From: Blautia sp. BIOML-A1
GTDB taxonomy: Bacteria > Bacillota > Clostridia > Lachnospirales > Lachnospiraceae
Length of the DNA stretch: 64,000 nt
Assembly: GCF_009883055.1 (NCBI RefSeq)
Contig: NZ_WWVR01000004.1
Coordinates: 1-64,000 of the forward strand
Direction: 5' to 3'
Positions 25,516 through 34,421 of the stretch are shown piece after piece (position 1 is the stretch's first letter; the number at the start of each line of letters is the position of its first letter). Under the pieces are notes generated by a model that made no database searches, was not told where the DNA came from, and worked only from the letters and a program-made list of their open reading frames with translations. The position numbers and the translations under genes are program-made.

Positions 25516-27267
25516 ATGAGTGATATTATGAAAAGTATTCCATTTGGACAGTTAATGGAATGGATATTGGCAGAACATAAGGCAACGGGACAGGTTTTTG
25601 GTATTCAGAAGGCATATGTGGCAGATCTGGAAAAGACAACAGAGATTTTTGGACGAAAACTGGAGAATCCGGTAGGACCGGCAGCCGGACCGCATACACA
25701 GCTTGCACAGAATCTTGTGGCAGCTTACTATGCAGGAGCTAGATTTTTTGAGTTAAAGACGGTACAGAAGATGGATGGACCGGAGCTCTCCGCATGTATT
25801 CCGAAGCCATGTATCGTGGCAGAAGATGAGGCATATAACTGCGAATGGTCCACAGAGCTTTATGTTCCACAGGCGATGGAAGAGTATATCAAGGGATGGA
25901 TGGCACTTCATGTAATCTCCAAAGAATTCGGACTTGGAAGCCCGGATGGATTCCAGTTCAATATGTCCTGTGGATACAATCTTGAAGGAATCAAGGATAA
26001 GAAGATTGATGATTTTATTGAGGGAATGAAGGATGCCCGTGATACAGAGATTTTCAGAGAATGCAGGACATGGCTTCTTGAGCATATCGCTCTCTTTGAA
26101 CATGTGACCAGAGAGGATATCGAGGCTATTCCATCCGAAATCTGTAATTCCATTACACTTTCTACCATGCATGGATGTCCTCCACAGGAGATTGAGAACA
26201 TCGTTATGTATCTCCTTCGGGAAAAACACATCAACACCTATGTAAAATGCAATCCGACGCTTCTTGGATATGAGTTTGTGCGTAAGGCAATGGATGATCT
26301 TGGATATGATTATATGGCATTTACAGATTTCCATTTCAAGGACGATCTACAGTATGAGGACGCAGTTCCGATGCTTAGACGCCTCAAAGAAGTGGCTGCA
26401 CAGGAAGGACTTTCCTTCGGTGTGAAACTGACCAATACCTTCCCGGTGGATATCAAGAGACAGGAACTTCCGGGAGAAGAGATGTACATGTCCGGTAAGG
26501 CACTGTTCCCGCTTTCTATCACAGTAGCTGCACGTCTTGCAGAATCCTTTGACGGAGAACTTCCGATGTCCTTCTCAGGCGGTGCAGATCAGAAGAACAT
26601 TGATCAGATCGTGGGCTGCGGCATCTGGCCAGTTACAGTGGCAACCGTTCTTCTCAAACCGGGCGGCTATAAATGGATGACCCGTATCGCAGAAAAGGCA
26701 GATGAATGCCAGACCGAAAAGGGTGGAAAGGTCAATGTAGAAGAAGTGAAGAAGCTGGCAGCAGACGCACTTGGAAACGCAAACTACAAAAAGGGTACAA
26801 AGAAAGCCGGAAAGAGAATGGAAGAGAAATCTCCGCTTCTTGACTGCCTTAAAAAGAAAGATGCACCGGAAAACAAAGAATTTACAGCACATAGACGTGT
26901 CTGCGGAAACTGCGTGGATGTATGTCCGAACCGTGCGAATGTTCTGATCGAAGTACCGGAGATGGAACTTCTGCAGATCCTTCATGTCGATTATATGTGC
27001 AATGAGTGCGGCAACTGTCGTTCTTTCTGCCAGTATGCAGGAGCACCATACAAAGACAAATTTACATTATTTGCGACAGAAGAGGACATGAAGGACAGTA
27101 CAAACAACGGCTTTGTCGTACTTGATGCAGAGAAGAAAGAAGTCAGAGTAAGAGTTGCAGATAAAGAAGAAACTGTAAAGGCAGATCAGCCATCCGGCAT
27201 CCTGACGGAGGGACTGTCAAAGCTTATCTGTGCCGTAATCAATAAATATGCTTACCTGTTAGGGTAA
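25516..27267 (+). CDS. ygfK: YgfK-like Fe-S protein, shortened form lacking the flavin/NAD(P)H region
   Basis: A 583-residue protein. Residues about 1-435 match the N-terminal dihydroorotate-dehydrogenase-like barrel of YgfK, including the MSDIMKSIPFGQLM start, NPVGPAAGPHTQLAQN, STMHGCPPQEIE and SFSGGADQKN. After SPLLDC (about residue 440) it jumps to a ferredoxin-like end with CGNCVDVCP (Cys463, 466, 470) and CNECGNCRSFC (Cys495, 498, 501, 505). E. coli YgfK is about 1,000 residues and has a GltD-like FAD/NAD(P)H module between these parts; here it is missing. Electrons must then come from another protein, for instance the four-cluster ferredoxin encoded downstream. The reading frame is clean, so this looks designed and not broken. 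Confidence 0.85.
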   Translation: MSDIMKSIPFGQLMEWILAEHKATGQVFGIQKAYVADLEKTTEIFGRKLENPVGPAAGPHTQLAQNLVAAYYAGARFFELKTVQKMDGPELSACIPKPCIVAEDEAYNCEWSTELYVPQAMEEYIKGWMALHVISKEFGLGSPDGFQFNMSCGYNLEGIKDKKIDDFIEGMKDARDTEIFRECRTWLLEHIALFEHVTREDIEAIPSEICNSITLSTMHGCPPQEIENIVMYLLREKHINTYVKCNPTLLGYEFVRKAMDDLGYDYMAFTDFHFKDDLQYEDAVPMLRRLKEVAAQEGLSFGVKLTNTFPVDIKRQELPGEEMYMSGKALFPLSITVAARLAESFDGELPMSFSGGADQKNIDQIVGCGIWPVTVATVLLKPGGYKWMTRIAEKADECQTEKGGKVNVEEVKKLAADALGNANYKKGTKKAGKRMEEKSPLLDCLKKKDAPENKEFTAHRRVCGNCVDVCPNRANVLIEVPEMELLQILHVDYMCNECGNCRSFCQYAGAPYKDKFTLFATEEDMKDSTNNGFVVLDAEKKEVRVRVADKEETVKADQPSGILTEGLSKLICAVINKYAYLLG

Positions 27268-27279
27268 TACCAGGGGATT

Positions 27280-27317
27280 TCAGCTTCCGTTTCTGCCTTA
27301 GGGCTGACGGAGGCTGA
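27280..27317 (+). other. Intercistronic hairpin between ygfK and the fused xanthine dehydrogenase gene
   Basis: TCAGCTTCCGT pairs with ACGGAGGCTGA around a loop of about 16 bases. There is no T-run, so an mRNA-stability or processing element is more likely than a terminator. Confidence 0.45.
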
Positions 27318-27348
27318 TACCCGTCAGAACAGGAAAGGAGAATCCACT

Positions 27349-29931
27349 ATGGCAGTATTTAAAGTAAACGGGCAGAGTGTCTGCCCGGAAAAAAATCAGA
27401 AGCTCATAAGATTCTTAAGAGATGAGCTTCATCTGACATCTGTAAAAGACGGATGCAGTGAGGGAGCATGTGGAGCCTGTACAGTGATCATCGATGGAAA
27501 AACCTGCAAGGCATGTGTCCCGGATACCGACTCTCTGAATGGGAAAGAAATCATAACAGTAGAAGGCCTGACAGAATGGGAGGCAAAGGTATACACCTAT
27601 GCATATGGAAAGGCCGGAGCAGTTCAGTGTGGATTCTGCATTCCTGGAATGGTAATGTGTACGAAAGCACTTCTTGACGAAAATATGGAACCTTCCGATG
27701 ATGAGATCCGATATGCACTGCGCAATAACTATTGCCGCTGTACAGGATATGTAAAGATCATGGATGCTGTTCGTCTGGCTGCAAAGATTTTAAGATCAGG
27801 TGAGCTTCCGGATGACGGAGATTCGAACTGGACACTTGGAAACTGCGTAGCAAGGATCGATGTAGAAGAGAAAGTTCTGGGTTATGGAAAATATCCGGAT
27901 GATTATTATCTGGATGGAATGCTTCACGGCGTGGCTCTCAGAAGTAAATATGCACGTGCAAGGGTTCTTTCCGTTGACACGTCTAAAGCAAAAGCTTTTC
28001 CGGGCGTGGAAGCAGTGGTGACAGCAGAAGATATTCCGGGAGAAAATAAAATCGGTCATCTGAAGCATGACCAGTATACGCTGATCCCGGTTGGCGGTCT
28101 TGTGCATTATCTTGGCGATGCGATTGCACTGGTGGCGGCCAAAGACCGTGAAACGGCAGAAAAGGCTGTGAAGCTTATCAAGGTAGAGTACGAAGTACTT
28201 CCTCATGTGCATACGACCACACAAGCAGCTGCACCGGATGCACCAAAGGTTTTTGACGAAGAAGAAAACAATATCTGTGCACATAAACACATCAGCAGAG
28301 GAAATGCAGAGGAAGCAATCCGAAATGCAAGACATGTGCTCTCAAAGCATTTTGAGACACCCTGGACGGAGCATGCGTTTCTGGAGCCGGAATGTGCAGT
28401 GGCTTTCTATGATGAAGATGGAGATATTTTTGTTTATTCTACAGATCAGTCTGCACATCAGACACTCCATGAATGCTCGCTGCTTCTTGGAACTGACAAA
28501 GTAAAAGTTCAGAATGCACTGGTAGGCGGCGGTTTTGGCGGTAAGGAAGATATGACAGTGCAGCATCTGGCATCTCTTCTCACCTATGTAACGAAGAAAC
28601 CTGTGAAGATGAAACTGACCAGAGCAGAATCCCTCCTTGTTCATCCGAAACGCCATCCGTTCTCCATGGATATGACCATGGGATGTGATGAGGACGGAAA
28701 TATTATGGGAGTAAAAGCAGTAGTAGTTTCAGATACAGGAGCTTTTGCTTCACTGGGCGGTCCGGTACTGGAACGTGCATGCACTCATGCGGCAGGTCCG
28801 TACCATTATGAAAATTTTGAGATTGAGGGAACCGCGTACTATACAAACAATCCACCGGCAGGAGCTTTCCGTGGATTTGGTGTAACACAGACCTGTTTTG
28901 CGACAGAAACTCTCCTGAATATGATGGCCGACAAAGTTGGCATCACACCGTGGGAGATTCGTTATCGTAATGCGATCCGTCCGGGAGAGGTTCTTCCGAA
29001 TGGGCAGATCGTAGATGAATCGACCGGACTTATTGAGACACTGGAAGCAGTTAAGGAAGACTATGATGCTGCAATGGCAGCAGGAAAACCAGTCGGAATC
29101 GGCTGTGCCATGAAAAATGCCGGTGTAGGTGTTGGTATCCCGGATACGGGCCGCGTGAAGCTGATCGTCGAGGATGATGAGAAGCTGCATATCTATTCCG
29201 GAGCATCCTGTATCGGTCAGGGACTTGGAACGGTTCTTGTGCAGATGGTGGTTACAAACACGGATCTTACGCATGAGGATATCGTATATGAGAGAAGCAA
29301 TACCTGGATCGCTCCAGATTCCGGAACAACTTCCGGTTCCAGACAGACTATGATCACAGGAGAGGCCTGCCGAAGAGCCTGTGAGAAACTGATGGAAGAC
29401 CGGCGAAAGGGCAAAGAGCTTAAGGATATGAAGGGAATCGTATATTACGGAGAGTATCTGGCAAAGACAGATCCGCTTGGAGCAAATGTACCAAATCCGG
29501 TATCTCATGTGGCATATGGATATGCGACACAGATGTGCATTCTGGATCCGAAAACCGGTAAACTGGAGCAACTGGTTGCCGCACATGATGTAGGCAAGGC
29601 TGTCAATCCATTGTCCTGTGAGGGTCAGATCGAGGGCGGAGTTGTTATGTCCATGGGATTTGCACTGAGAGAACAGTATCCGATCGACGAAAACTGTAAA
29701 CCAATACAGAAGTATGGTTCTCTTGGACTGTTCCGTTCCCATGAGGTTCCGAAGATCAAAGCGATCGTTGTTGACAAGCCGGGACTGAATGTGGCCTGTG
29801 GAGCAATTGGTATCGGTGAGATCACGTCGATCCCGACAGCACCGGCCATTGCTGATGCATATTTCAGATATGATGGAATCCGCAGATATGAGCTTCCGCT
29901 TGCCGGTACACCATACGAAAGGAAGGGTTGA
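27349..29931 (+). CDS. xdhD: Selenium-dependent-type xanthine dehydrogenase, fused 2Fe-2S and molybdenum domains
   Basis: An 860-residue molybdenum hydroxylase with no FAD domain. Two 2Fe-2S clusters are set by Cys36, 41, 44 and 56 and by Cys94, 97, 129 and 131 (CGFC and CRCTGY). The molybdopterin domain follows from about residue 165, with GGGFGGKED and a late GIGE segment supplying the catalytic Glu. This layout and length match the Se-dependent xanthine dehydrogenase family and E. coli XdhD. It probably hydroxylates, or works in reverse on, purines such as xanthine and urate. The selenium assignment is supported by yqeB and yqeC-mocA downstream. The next gene follows the stop by 2 bases. 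Confidence 0.88.
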   Translation: MAVFKVNGQSVCPEKNQKLIRFLRDELHLTSVKDGCSEGACGACTVIIDGKTCKACVPDTDSLNGKEIITVEGLTEWEAKVYTYAYGKAGAVQCGFCIPGMVMCTKALLDENMEPSDDEIRYALRNNYCRCTGYVKIMDAVRLAAKILRSGELPDDGDSNWTLGNCVARIDVEEKVLGYGKYPDDYYLDGMLHGVALRSKYARARVLSVDTSKAKAFPGVEAVVTAEDIPGENKIGHLKHDQYTLIPVGGLVHYLGDAIALVAAKDRETAEKAVKLIKVEYEVLPHVHTTTQAAAPDAPKVFDEEENNICAHKHISRGNAEEAIRNARHVLSKHFETPWTEHAFLEPECAVAFYDEDGDIFVYSTDQSAHQTLHECSLLLGTDKVKVQNALVGGGFGGKEDMTVQHLASLLTYVTKKPVKMKLTRAESLLVHPKRHPFSMDMTMGCDEDGNIMGVKAVVVSDTGAFASLGGPVLERACTHAAGPYHYENFEIEGTAYYTNNPPAGAFRGFGVTQTCFATETLLNMMADKVGITPWEIRYRNAIRPGEVLPNGQIVDESTGLIETLEAVKEDYDAAMAAGKPVGIGCAMKNAGVGVGIPDTGRVKLIVEDDEKLHIYSGASCIGQGLGTVLVQMVVTNTDLTHEDIVYERSNTWIAPDSGTTSGSRQTMITGEACRRACEKLMEDRRKGKELKDMKGIVYYGEYLAKTDPLGANVPNPVSHVAYGYATQMCILDPKTGKLEQLVAAHDVGKAVNPLSCEGQIEGGVVMSMGFALREQYPIDENCKPIQKYGSLGLFRSHEVPKIKAIVVDKPGLNVACGAIGIGEITSIPTAPAIADAYFRYDGIRRYELPLAGTPYERKG

Positions 29932-29933
29932 TT

Positions 29934-30425
29934 ATGGCAGTCAAAAAGAAATTTCCATACAGGGCAGCCCTTGTAGCCTGTAACGGTGGATGCAGGGCGG
30001 TGAAAGGAGAAACAGGCTGCAGTGACGGCTGTATCGGCTGTGGTGCCTGTGTCGAAGCATGTAAATTAGATGCAATCTCCATCAATGAGTATGGAGTGGC
30101 AGAAGTGGATGAATCCAAATGTATCGCCTGCAAAAAATGTGTCAAAGCCTGTCCGCAGCAGATCATTCATATCCATGAATGTGCAAACTATATTGTAGTC
30201 AAATGCTCCAACAAGAGTAAGGGGGCAGAGGCGAAAAAGCAGTGTGAAGTAAGCTGTATAGGATGCGGGATCTGTGAGAAAACCTGTACTGCAGGAGCAG
30301 TCGGAGTAACGGACAATTGTGCAGTGATAGATGAGGAGCTCTGCTTAAGCTGTGGTATGTGTTCTGTAAAATGCCCGCGTGGCGTGATCCATGATCAGCG
30401 GGGAATCTTTACGCCTGTACGGTAA
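29934..30425 (+). CDS. Four-cluster (4 x 4Fe-4S) ferredoxin, RnfB-like
   Basis: A 163-residue electron carrier with four complete CxxCxxCxxxC motifs: Cys33-43, Cys63-73, Cys108-118 and Cys137-147. The N-terminal segment ALVACNGGCRAVKGETGC adds three more Cys and resembles the start of the Fe-S region of RnfB. No membrane segment is present. It begins 3 bases after the fused dehydrogenase stop with GGAAGG upstream, so it is coupled and probably accepts electrons from that enzyme, linking it to ferredoxin pools or to the shortened YgfK. That role is inferred from position. Confidence 0.85.
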   Translation: MAVKKKFPYRAALVACNGGCRAVKGETGCSDGCIGCGACVEACKLDAISINEYGVAEVDESKCIACKKCVKACPQQIIHIHECANYIVVKCSNKSKGAEAKKQCEVSCIGCGICEKTCTAGAVGVTDNCAVIDEELCLSCGMCSVKCPRGVIHDQRGIFTPVR

Positions 30426-30463
30426 ATACTAAGATATAAAAGTCTGAAAATTATCAAAAGAGA

Positions 30464-30493
30464 TTGCAAACATGCTGTAGAATATGTTACAAT
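30464..30493 (+). promoter_or_regulatory. Promoter for the xdhABC operon
   Basis: TTGCAA (30464-30469) and TACAAT (30488-30493) are 18 bases apart. Transcription would start near 30500 and give a leader of about 210 bases. GGTTGCTGT at 30508-30516, just after the start site, also occurs twice before hyuA. Confidence 0.5.
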
Positions 30494-30577
30494 CAGAGTA
30501 TCTGATAGGTTGCTGTGAATGAAATAAACAGTAATCCTGATAAACAGAATACCTGAAGTGGAAAATAGCATGGTTCG

Positions 30578-30638
30578 GAGCCGGACGTGAGTTCAGAGGG
30601 GAACAGAGAAGTTTCTTGGAACTCAACCGGCTCTTTTT
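30578..30638 (+). terminator. Leader terminator (possible attenuator) before xdhA
   Basis: GAGCCGG and TGAGTTC (30578-30594) pair with GAACTCA and CCGGCTC (30619-30633), followed by five T. It lies between the likely promoter and the xdhA start, so it could control the operon by conditional read-through. An upstream hairpin pairs AGGTTGCTGT (30507-30516) with ACAGTAATCCT (30528-30538). Nothing I recognise as a known riboswitch class is present. It may instead simply end transcripts from the preceding operon. Confidence 0.7.
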
Positions 30639-30711
30639 ATAGCAGCTGATTTTTCAGAAAACAGGGGAAAAGCTTCTGATTTGTGAATAAAATGAGGGCA
30701 GGTGAAAGGTT

Positions 30712-33003
30712 ATGATAGGAAAAAGCGTTCCGCGTGTAGACGCGTATGAAAAGGTGACCGGCAGAGCCAAATTTACAGAGGATCTGATACCGCAGGGGTG
30801 TCTGACTGCAAAAATACTGCATGCATCTATCGGAAATGGTATCGTAACCTCTATTGACACAAAAGCGGCAGAAGCGCTGGAGGGTGTCGTGAAGGTTGTG
30901 ACCTTCAAAGACGTACCGGATCATTGTTATCCGACACCGGGACATCCATGGTCAGTAGAGCCGGCACATCAGGATGTGGCAGACAGAAATCTTCTTACAG
31001 GCCGGGTGCGTTATTATGGAGATGATATTGCAGCAGTTATTGCAGAGGATGAGATCACGGCATCACGGGCATTGAAACTGATCCGGGTAGAATATGAGGA
31101 ATATCCGGTAGAGATCCATCCCCGAAAATCCATGCAGGGAAGTAATCCGCCGATCCACTTCGATAAGAAAGACAATGTACTGGCACGTTCCAATTATATG
31201 GTCGGGGATGTGGAGAAAGGAATGAAAGAATCTGAAACGATCGTGCGTGGAACTTATAAGACACCGATTGTTCAGCACTGTCATATTGAGAATCCGATCT
31301 CCTATGCCTACATGGAAAAAGGCAGGGTTGTGGTAGTGACTTCCACACAGATTCCTCATATCGTCCGTCGAGTGATCGGCCAGGCACTGGGAATTCCGTG
31401 GGGCCGTGTTCGTGTGATCAAGCCATACATCGGAGGCGGTTTCGGAAATAAGCAGGATGTTCTCTATGAGCCTCTGAATGCCTTTTTGACCACGCAGGTG
31501 GGCGGCAGACCGGTCAAACTGGATATCAGCAGGGAAGAAACCTTCTGCAACACCAGAACCCGTCATTCCATCGAATTTGATCTTGCAGCGGGTGTGGATA
31601 AGGAGGGCAGGCTTCTTGCCAAGGATATGCATTCTTACTCGAATCAGGGTGCTTATGCCTCTCATGGTCATGCGATCGCAGCGAACGGACTGACCTCCTG
31701 GCGTCTGCAGTATGCCTGTCCGAACATCCGGGGAGAAGCCTATACGGTCTACACCAATACACCGGTTGCCGGTGCAATGCGCGGATATGGAATACCTCAG
31801 GTATGCTTTGCGATAGAATGCTTTATGGATGATGTTGCAAATGCGATTCATATGGATCCCCTCGAATTTCGTCGTAAAAACCTGATCCGGGGCTATTATG
31901 AAGATATTTATCTGAAACCGATCGCGGCAAATTCAAACGGTATATTTGAATGCCTCAAAAAAGGCGCAGACTATATTCGCTGGGATGAAAAACGCAAAGA
32001 ATATGCCGGTCAGAGCGGGTCTATCCGAAGAGGTGTCGGTATGGCACTGTTCTCTTATAAGACAGGTGTCTGGCCGATCTCTCTGGAAATATCAGGAGCA
32101 AGACTTTCGCTGAACCAGGATGGAAGCGTGCAGGTGATCCTTGGAGCCACAGAGATCGGACAGGGAGCAGATACCGTATTCTCCCAGATGGTTGCAGAAA
32201 CACTTCAGACAGATATGGAGCATGTACATATCATGTCCACGCAGGATACGGATATTTCGCCATTTGATACCGGTGCATATGCGTCCAGACAGACGTTTGT
32301 GACAGGAACGGCAGTCCGTCATTGTGCAGAGATCCTCCGTGATAAGATCCTCGCCTATGCCAAAACACTGCTTCCGGACATTGATACCACAGAACTTGAG
32401 CTTAGGGATAACTGGATCTGGGCAGGAGGGGAGAGAGCGATCTCTCTTTCAGCACTGGCAGAGGAGAGTTATTACAGCCTGACGAATTCCTCTGTGCTGA
32501 CCGCAGAAGTCTCGGAACAGGTGAAAAGAAATACCATTGCGACCGGCTGCTGTTTTGCAGAGGTTGAGGTAGATCTTAAACTCGGAAAGATTAAGATCCT
32601 TCATATCATCAATGTGCATGACAGCGGGAAACTTATAAATCCACAGCTTGCCGAGATGCAGGTGCAGGGCGGTATGTCCATGGGTATGGGATATGGCATC
32701 AGCGAGCAGCTGCTCCTGGATGAGAAGACGGGACGTCCGCTGAATGGAAATCTTCTGGACTACAAGATGATGACCATGCTCGATACTCCGGAGATCAAAG
32801 TAGATTTTGTGGAACTGAATGATCCGATCGGACCATATGGAAATAAGGCCTTAGGTGAGCCGCCGGCAATTCCGTGTGCACCGGCAATCCGAAATGCTGT
32901 CCTGCATGCGACAGGAATTGCATTCAACGAGAATCCACTGACACCGCAGAAACTGATCGATGGTTTTCGGAAACATGGGCTGATCGCAGCGGACAGCAGA
33001 TAA
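30712..33003 (+). CDS. xdhA: Xanthine dehydrogenase, molybdenum-binding subunit
   Basis: A 763-residue molybdopterin-binding subunit. It begins with GKSVPRVDAYEKVTGRAKFTED, typical of the large subunit of three-part xanthine dehydrogenases. GGGFGNKQD, AGAMRGYG and GATEIGQGADT line the cofactor, and ALGEPPAIPCAPAI carries the catalytic Glu. With XdhB (FAD) and XdhC (2Fe-2S) it forms the heterotrimer that oxidises hypoxanthine and xanthine or related purines using NAD or another acceptor. It follows an attenuator-like leader. This is the second molybdenum hydroxylase within 6 kb. Confidence 0.93.
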   Translation: MIGKSVPRVDAYEKVTGRAKFTEDLIPQGCLTAKILHASIGNGIVTSIDTKAAEALEGVVKVVTFKDVPDHCYPTPGHPWSVEPAHQDVADRNLLTGRVRYYGDDIAAVIAEDEITASRALKLIRVEYEEYPVEIHPRKSMQGSNPPIHFDKKDNVLARSNYMVGDVEKGMKESETIVRGTYKTPIVQHCHIENPISYAYMEKGRVVVVTSTQIPHIVRRVIGQALGIPWGRVRVIKPYIGGGFGNKQDVLYEPLNAFLTTQVGGRPVKLDISREETFCNTRTRHSIEFDLAAGVDKEGRLLAKDMHSYSNQGAYASHGHAIAANGLTSWRLQYACPNIRGEAYTVYTNTPVAGAMRGYGIPQVCFAIECFMDDVANAIHMDPLEFRRKNLIRGYYEDIYLKPIAANSNGIFECLKKGADYIRWDEKRKEYAGQSGSIRRGVGMALFSYKTGVWPISLEISGARLSLNQDGSVQVILGATEIGQGADTVFSQMVAETLQTDMEHVHIMSTQDTDISPFDTGAYASRQTFVTGTAVRHCAEILRDKILAYAKTLLPDIDTTELELRDNWIWAGGERAISLSALAEESYYSLTNSSVLTAEVSEQVKRNTIATGCCFAEVEVDLKLGKIKILHIINVHDSGKLINPQLAEMQVQGGMSMGMGYGISEQLLLDEKTGRPLNGNLLDYKMMTMLDTPEIKVDFVELNDPIGPYGNKALGEPPAIPCAPAIRNAVLHATGIAFNENPLTPQKLIDGFRKHGLIAADSR

Positions 33004-33026
33004 TATCTGAGAGGAGAAAGCTTGCT

Positions 33027-33932
33027 ATGTATGATATTGAAAATTATTATAACGCAAAATCCGTTTCAGAAGCCATAGCGCTTCTTACAGAACATCCGGA
33101 TGCAAGAATCATCTCGGGAGGAAGTGATGTTCTGATCAAGATCCGTGAGGGAAAAATGGCAGGTTCCTCCCTGGTGTCGATCCGTGACATTGAAGAAATC
33201 AAAGGAGTCGAAAAGAAAGATTCCGGAGATATTTATATAGGTGCAGGAACTGTATTTTCTCATATTACGGCAGACCCTGTTATTCAGGAGTGTATTCCTG
33301 TGCTTGGGGAAGCGGTAGATCAGGTCGGAGGTCCGCAGATCCGAAACATAGGTACGATCGGAGGAAATATCTGCAATGGCGCGGTCAGTGCTGACAGTGT
33401 GCCGACGGTTTTTTCCTATAATGCTCTTCTTAAGATAGCTAATGCCGAGGGAGGAAGGACAGTGCCGGTCAGAGAGTTTTATCTCGGACCGGGACGTGTT
33501 GACCTTCATCCGGGAGAGGTCCTGACGCATGTGATCATTCCGCGTGCCGAGTATGAGGGATATCACGGACATTACATCAAGTATTCGATGAGGAATGCTA
33601 TGGATATCGCAACTTTAAGCTGCAGCGTAGTCAGCAGGATAGATTCTGCCAAAAATATCCTGGAAGATGTGCGTATCACCTTTGGTGTAGCTGCACCGGT
33701 TCCGTACCGCTGTGTGGAAACTGAGGAACTGCTTAAGGGGCAGAAGCCTGGAGAGGAGTTATATCAGAAGCTGGAAGACAGTATCCGAAAAGAAATCCAT
33801 CCAAGAGATTCCTGGAGAGCATCGAGGGATTTCAGGCTTCAGATTGGCGGAGAGATCGCACGCCGGGCACTGATCCAAACGGTAAAACTTGCAGGTGTAC
33901 CTGCGAAAGATCAGGGAGGTGAGGAAGCATGA
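33027..33932 (+). CDS. xdhB: Xanthine dehydrogenase, FAD-binding subunit
   Basis: A 301-residue FAD-binding subunit. ARIISGGSDVLIKIREGK near the N terminus and RNIGTIGGNICNG with ADSVPTVFSYNALL (about residues 107-139) are FAD-site motifs of the molybdopterin dehydrogenase FAD family. It passes electrons from the Fe-S clusters to NAD or another acceptor. The start at 33027 follows GAGAGGAGAAAG, 23 bases after the xdhA stop. A longer in-frame extension to 32874 overlaps xdhA and is unlikely. Its stop overlaps the xdhC start (ATGA). Confidence 0.93.
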   Translation: MYDIENYYNAKSVSEAIALLTEHPDARIISGGSDVLIKIREGKMAGSSLVSIRDIEEIKGVEKKDSGDIYIGAGTVFSHITADPVIQECIPVLGEAVDQVGGPQIRNIGTIGGNICNGAVSADSVPTVFSYNALLKIANAEGGRTVPVREFYLGPGRVDLHPGEVLTHVIIPRAEYEGYHGHYIKYSMRNAMDIATLSCSVVSRIDSAKNILEDVRITFGVAAPVPYRCVETEELLKGQKPGEELYQKLEDSIRKEIHPRDSWRASRDFRLQIGGEIARRALIQTVKLAGVPAKDQGGEEA

Positions 33933-34417
33933 AAAGAGAGAAAGTACTGGTAGAATGTACTGTAAACGGAAAAGAAGTGGCAGAATACGTCGATCCGAGA
34001 GAATCACTTCTCGATATGCTGAGAAACCGTCTGGGTCTTACTTCGGTAAAAAAAGGCTGTGAGGTGGGCGAGTGTGGTGCCTGTACGGTCATTATAGATG
34101 GCGAAACCATAGATTCCTGTATTTATCTTGCTGTCTGGGCAGAGGGCAAAAACATTCGCACTCTGGAAGGGCTGGAAAAAAACGGTGAGATCACCAGGAT
34201 TCAGGAAGCCTTTATCGAAGAAGGTGCCATTCAGTGCGGTTTCTGTACACCGGGATTTATCATGTCCGCGACGGTGCTTCTTGAGCAGGGAAAAGAACTG
34301 ACCAGAGAAGAAATCCGTAAAAAAATGTCCGGAAATCTCTGCCGCTGTACCGGTTACCAGAATATTGTCAATGCGGTAGAAAAAGTTATGCATGAGAATG
34401 CAGAGAAGGGAATATAA
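33929..34417 (+). CDS. xdhC: Xanthine dehydrogenase, 2Fe-2S subunit
   Basis: A 162-residue subunit with two 2Fe-2S clusters: a plant-type ferredoxin domain with Cys44, 49, 52 and 64, and a helical domain with Cys103, 106, 138 and 140 (CGFC and CRC). It relays electrons from XdhA to XdhB. The ATG overlaps the xdhB stop by 4 bases, so the subunits are translationally coupled. The length is normal for XdhC of the trimeric enzymes (this naming differs from the XdhC sulfurtransferase chaperone). Confidence 0.94.
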   Translation: MKREKVLVECTVNGKEVAEYVDPRESLLDMLRNRLGLTSVKKGCEVGECGACTVIIDGETIDSCIYLAVWAEGKNIRTLEGLEKNGEITRIQEAFIEEGAIQCGFCTPGFIMSATVLLEQGKELTREEIRKKMSGNLCRCTGYQNIVNAVEKVMHENAEKGI

Positions 34418-34421
34418 AAAC

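Noticed and set aside
30494..30711. Known purine or molybdenum-cofactor riboswitch in the xdhA leader
   Set aside because: I could not match the conserved cores of these classes by eye; kept only as an unassigned attenuator-like leader.
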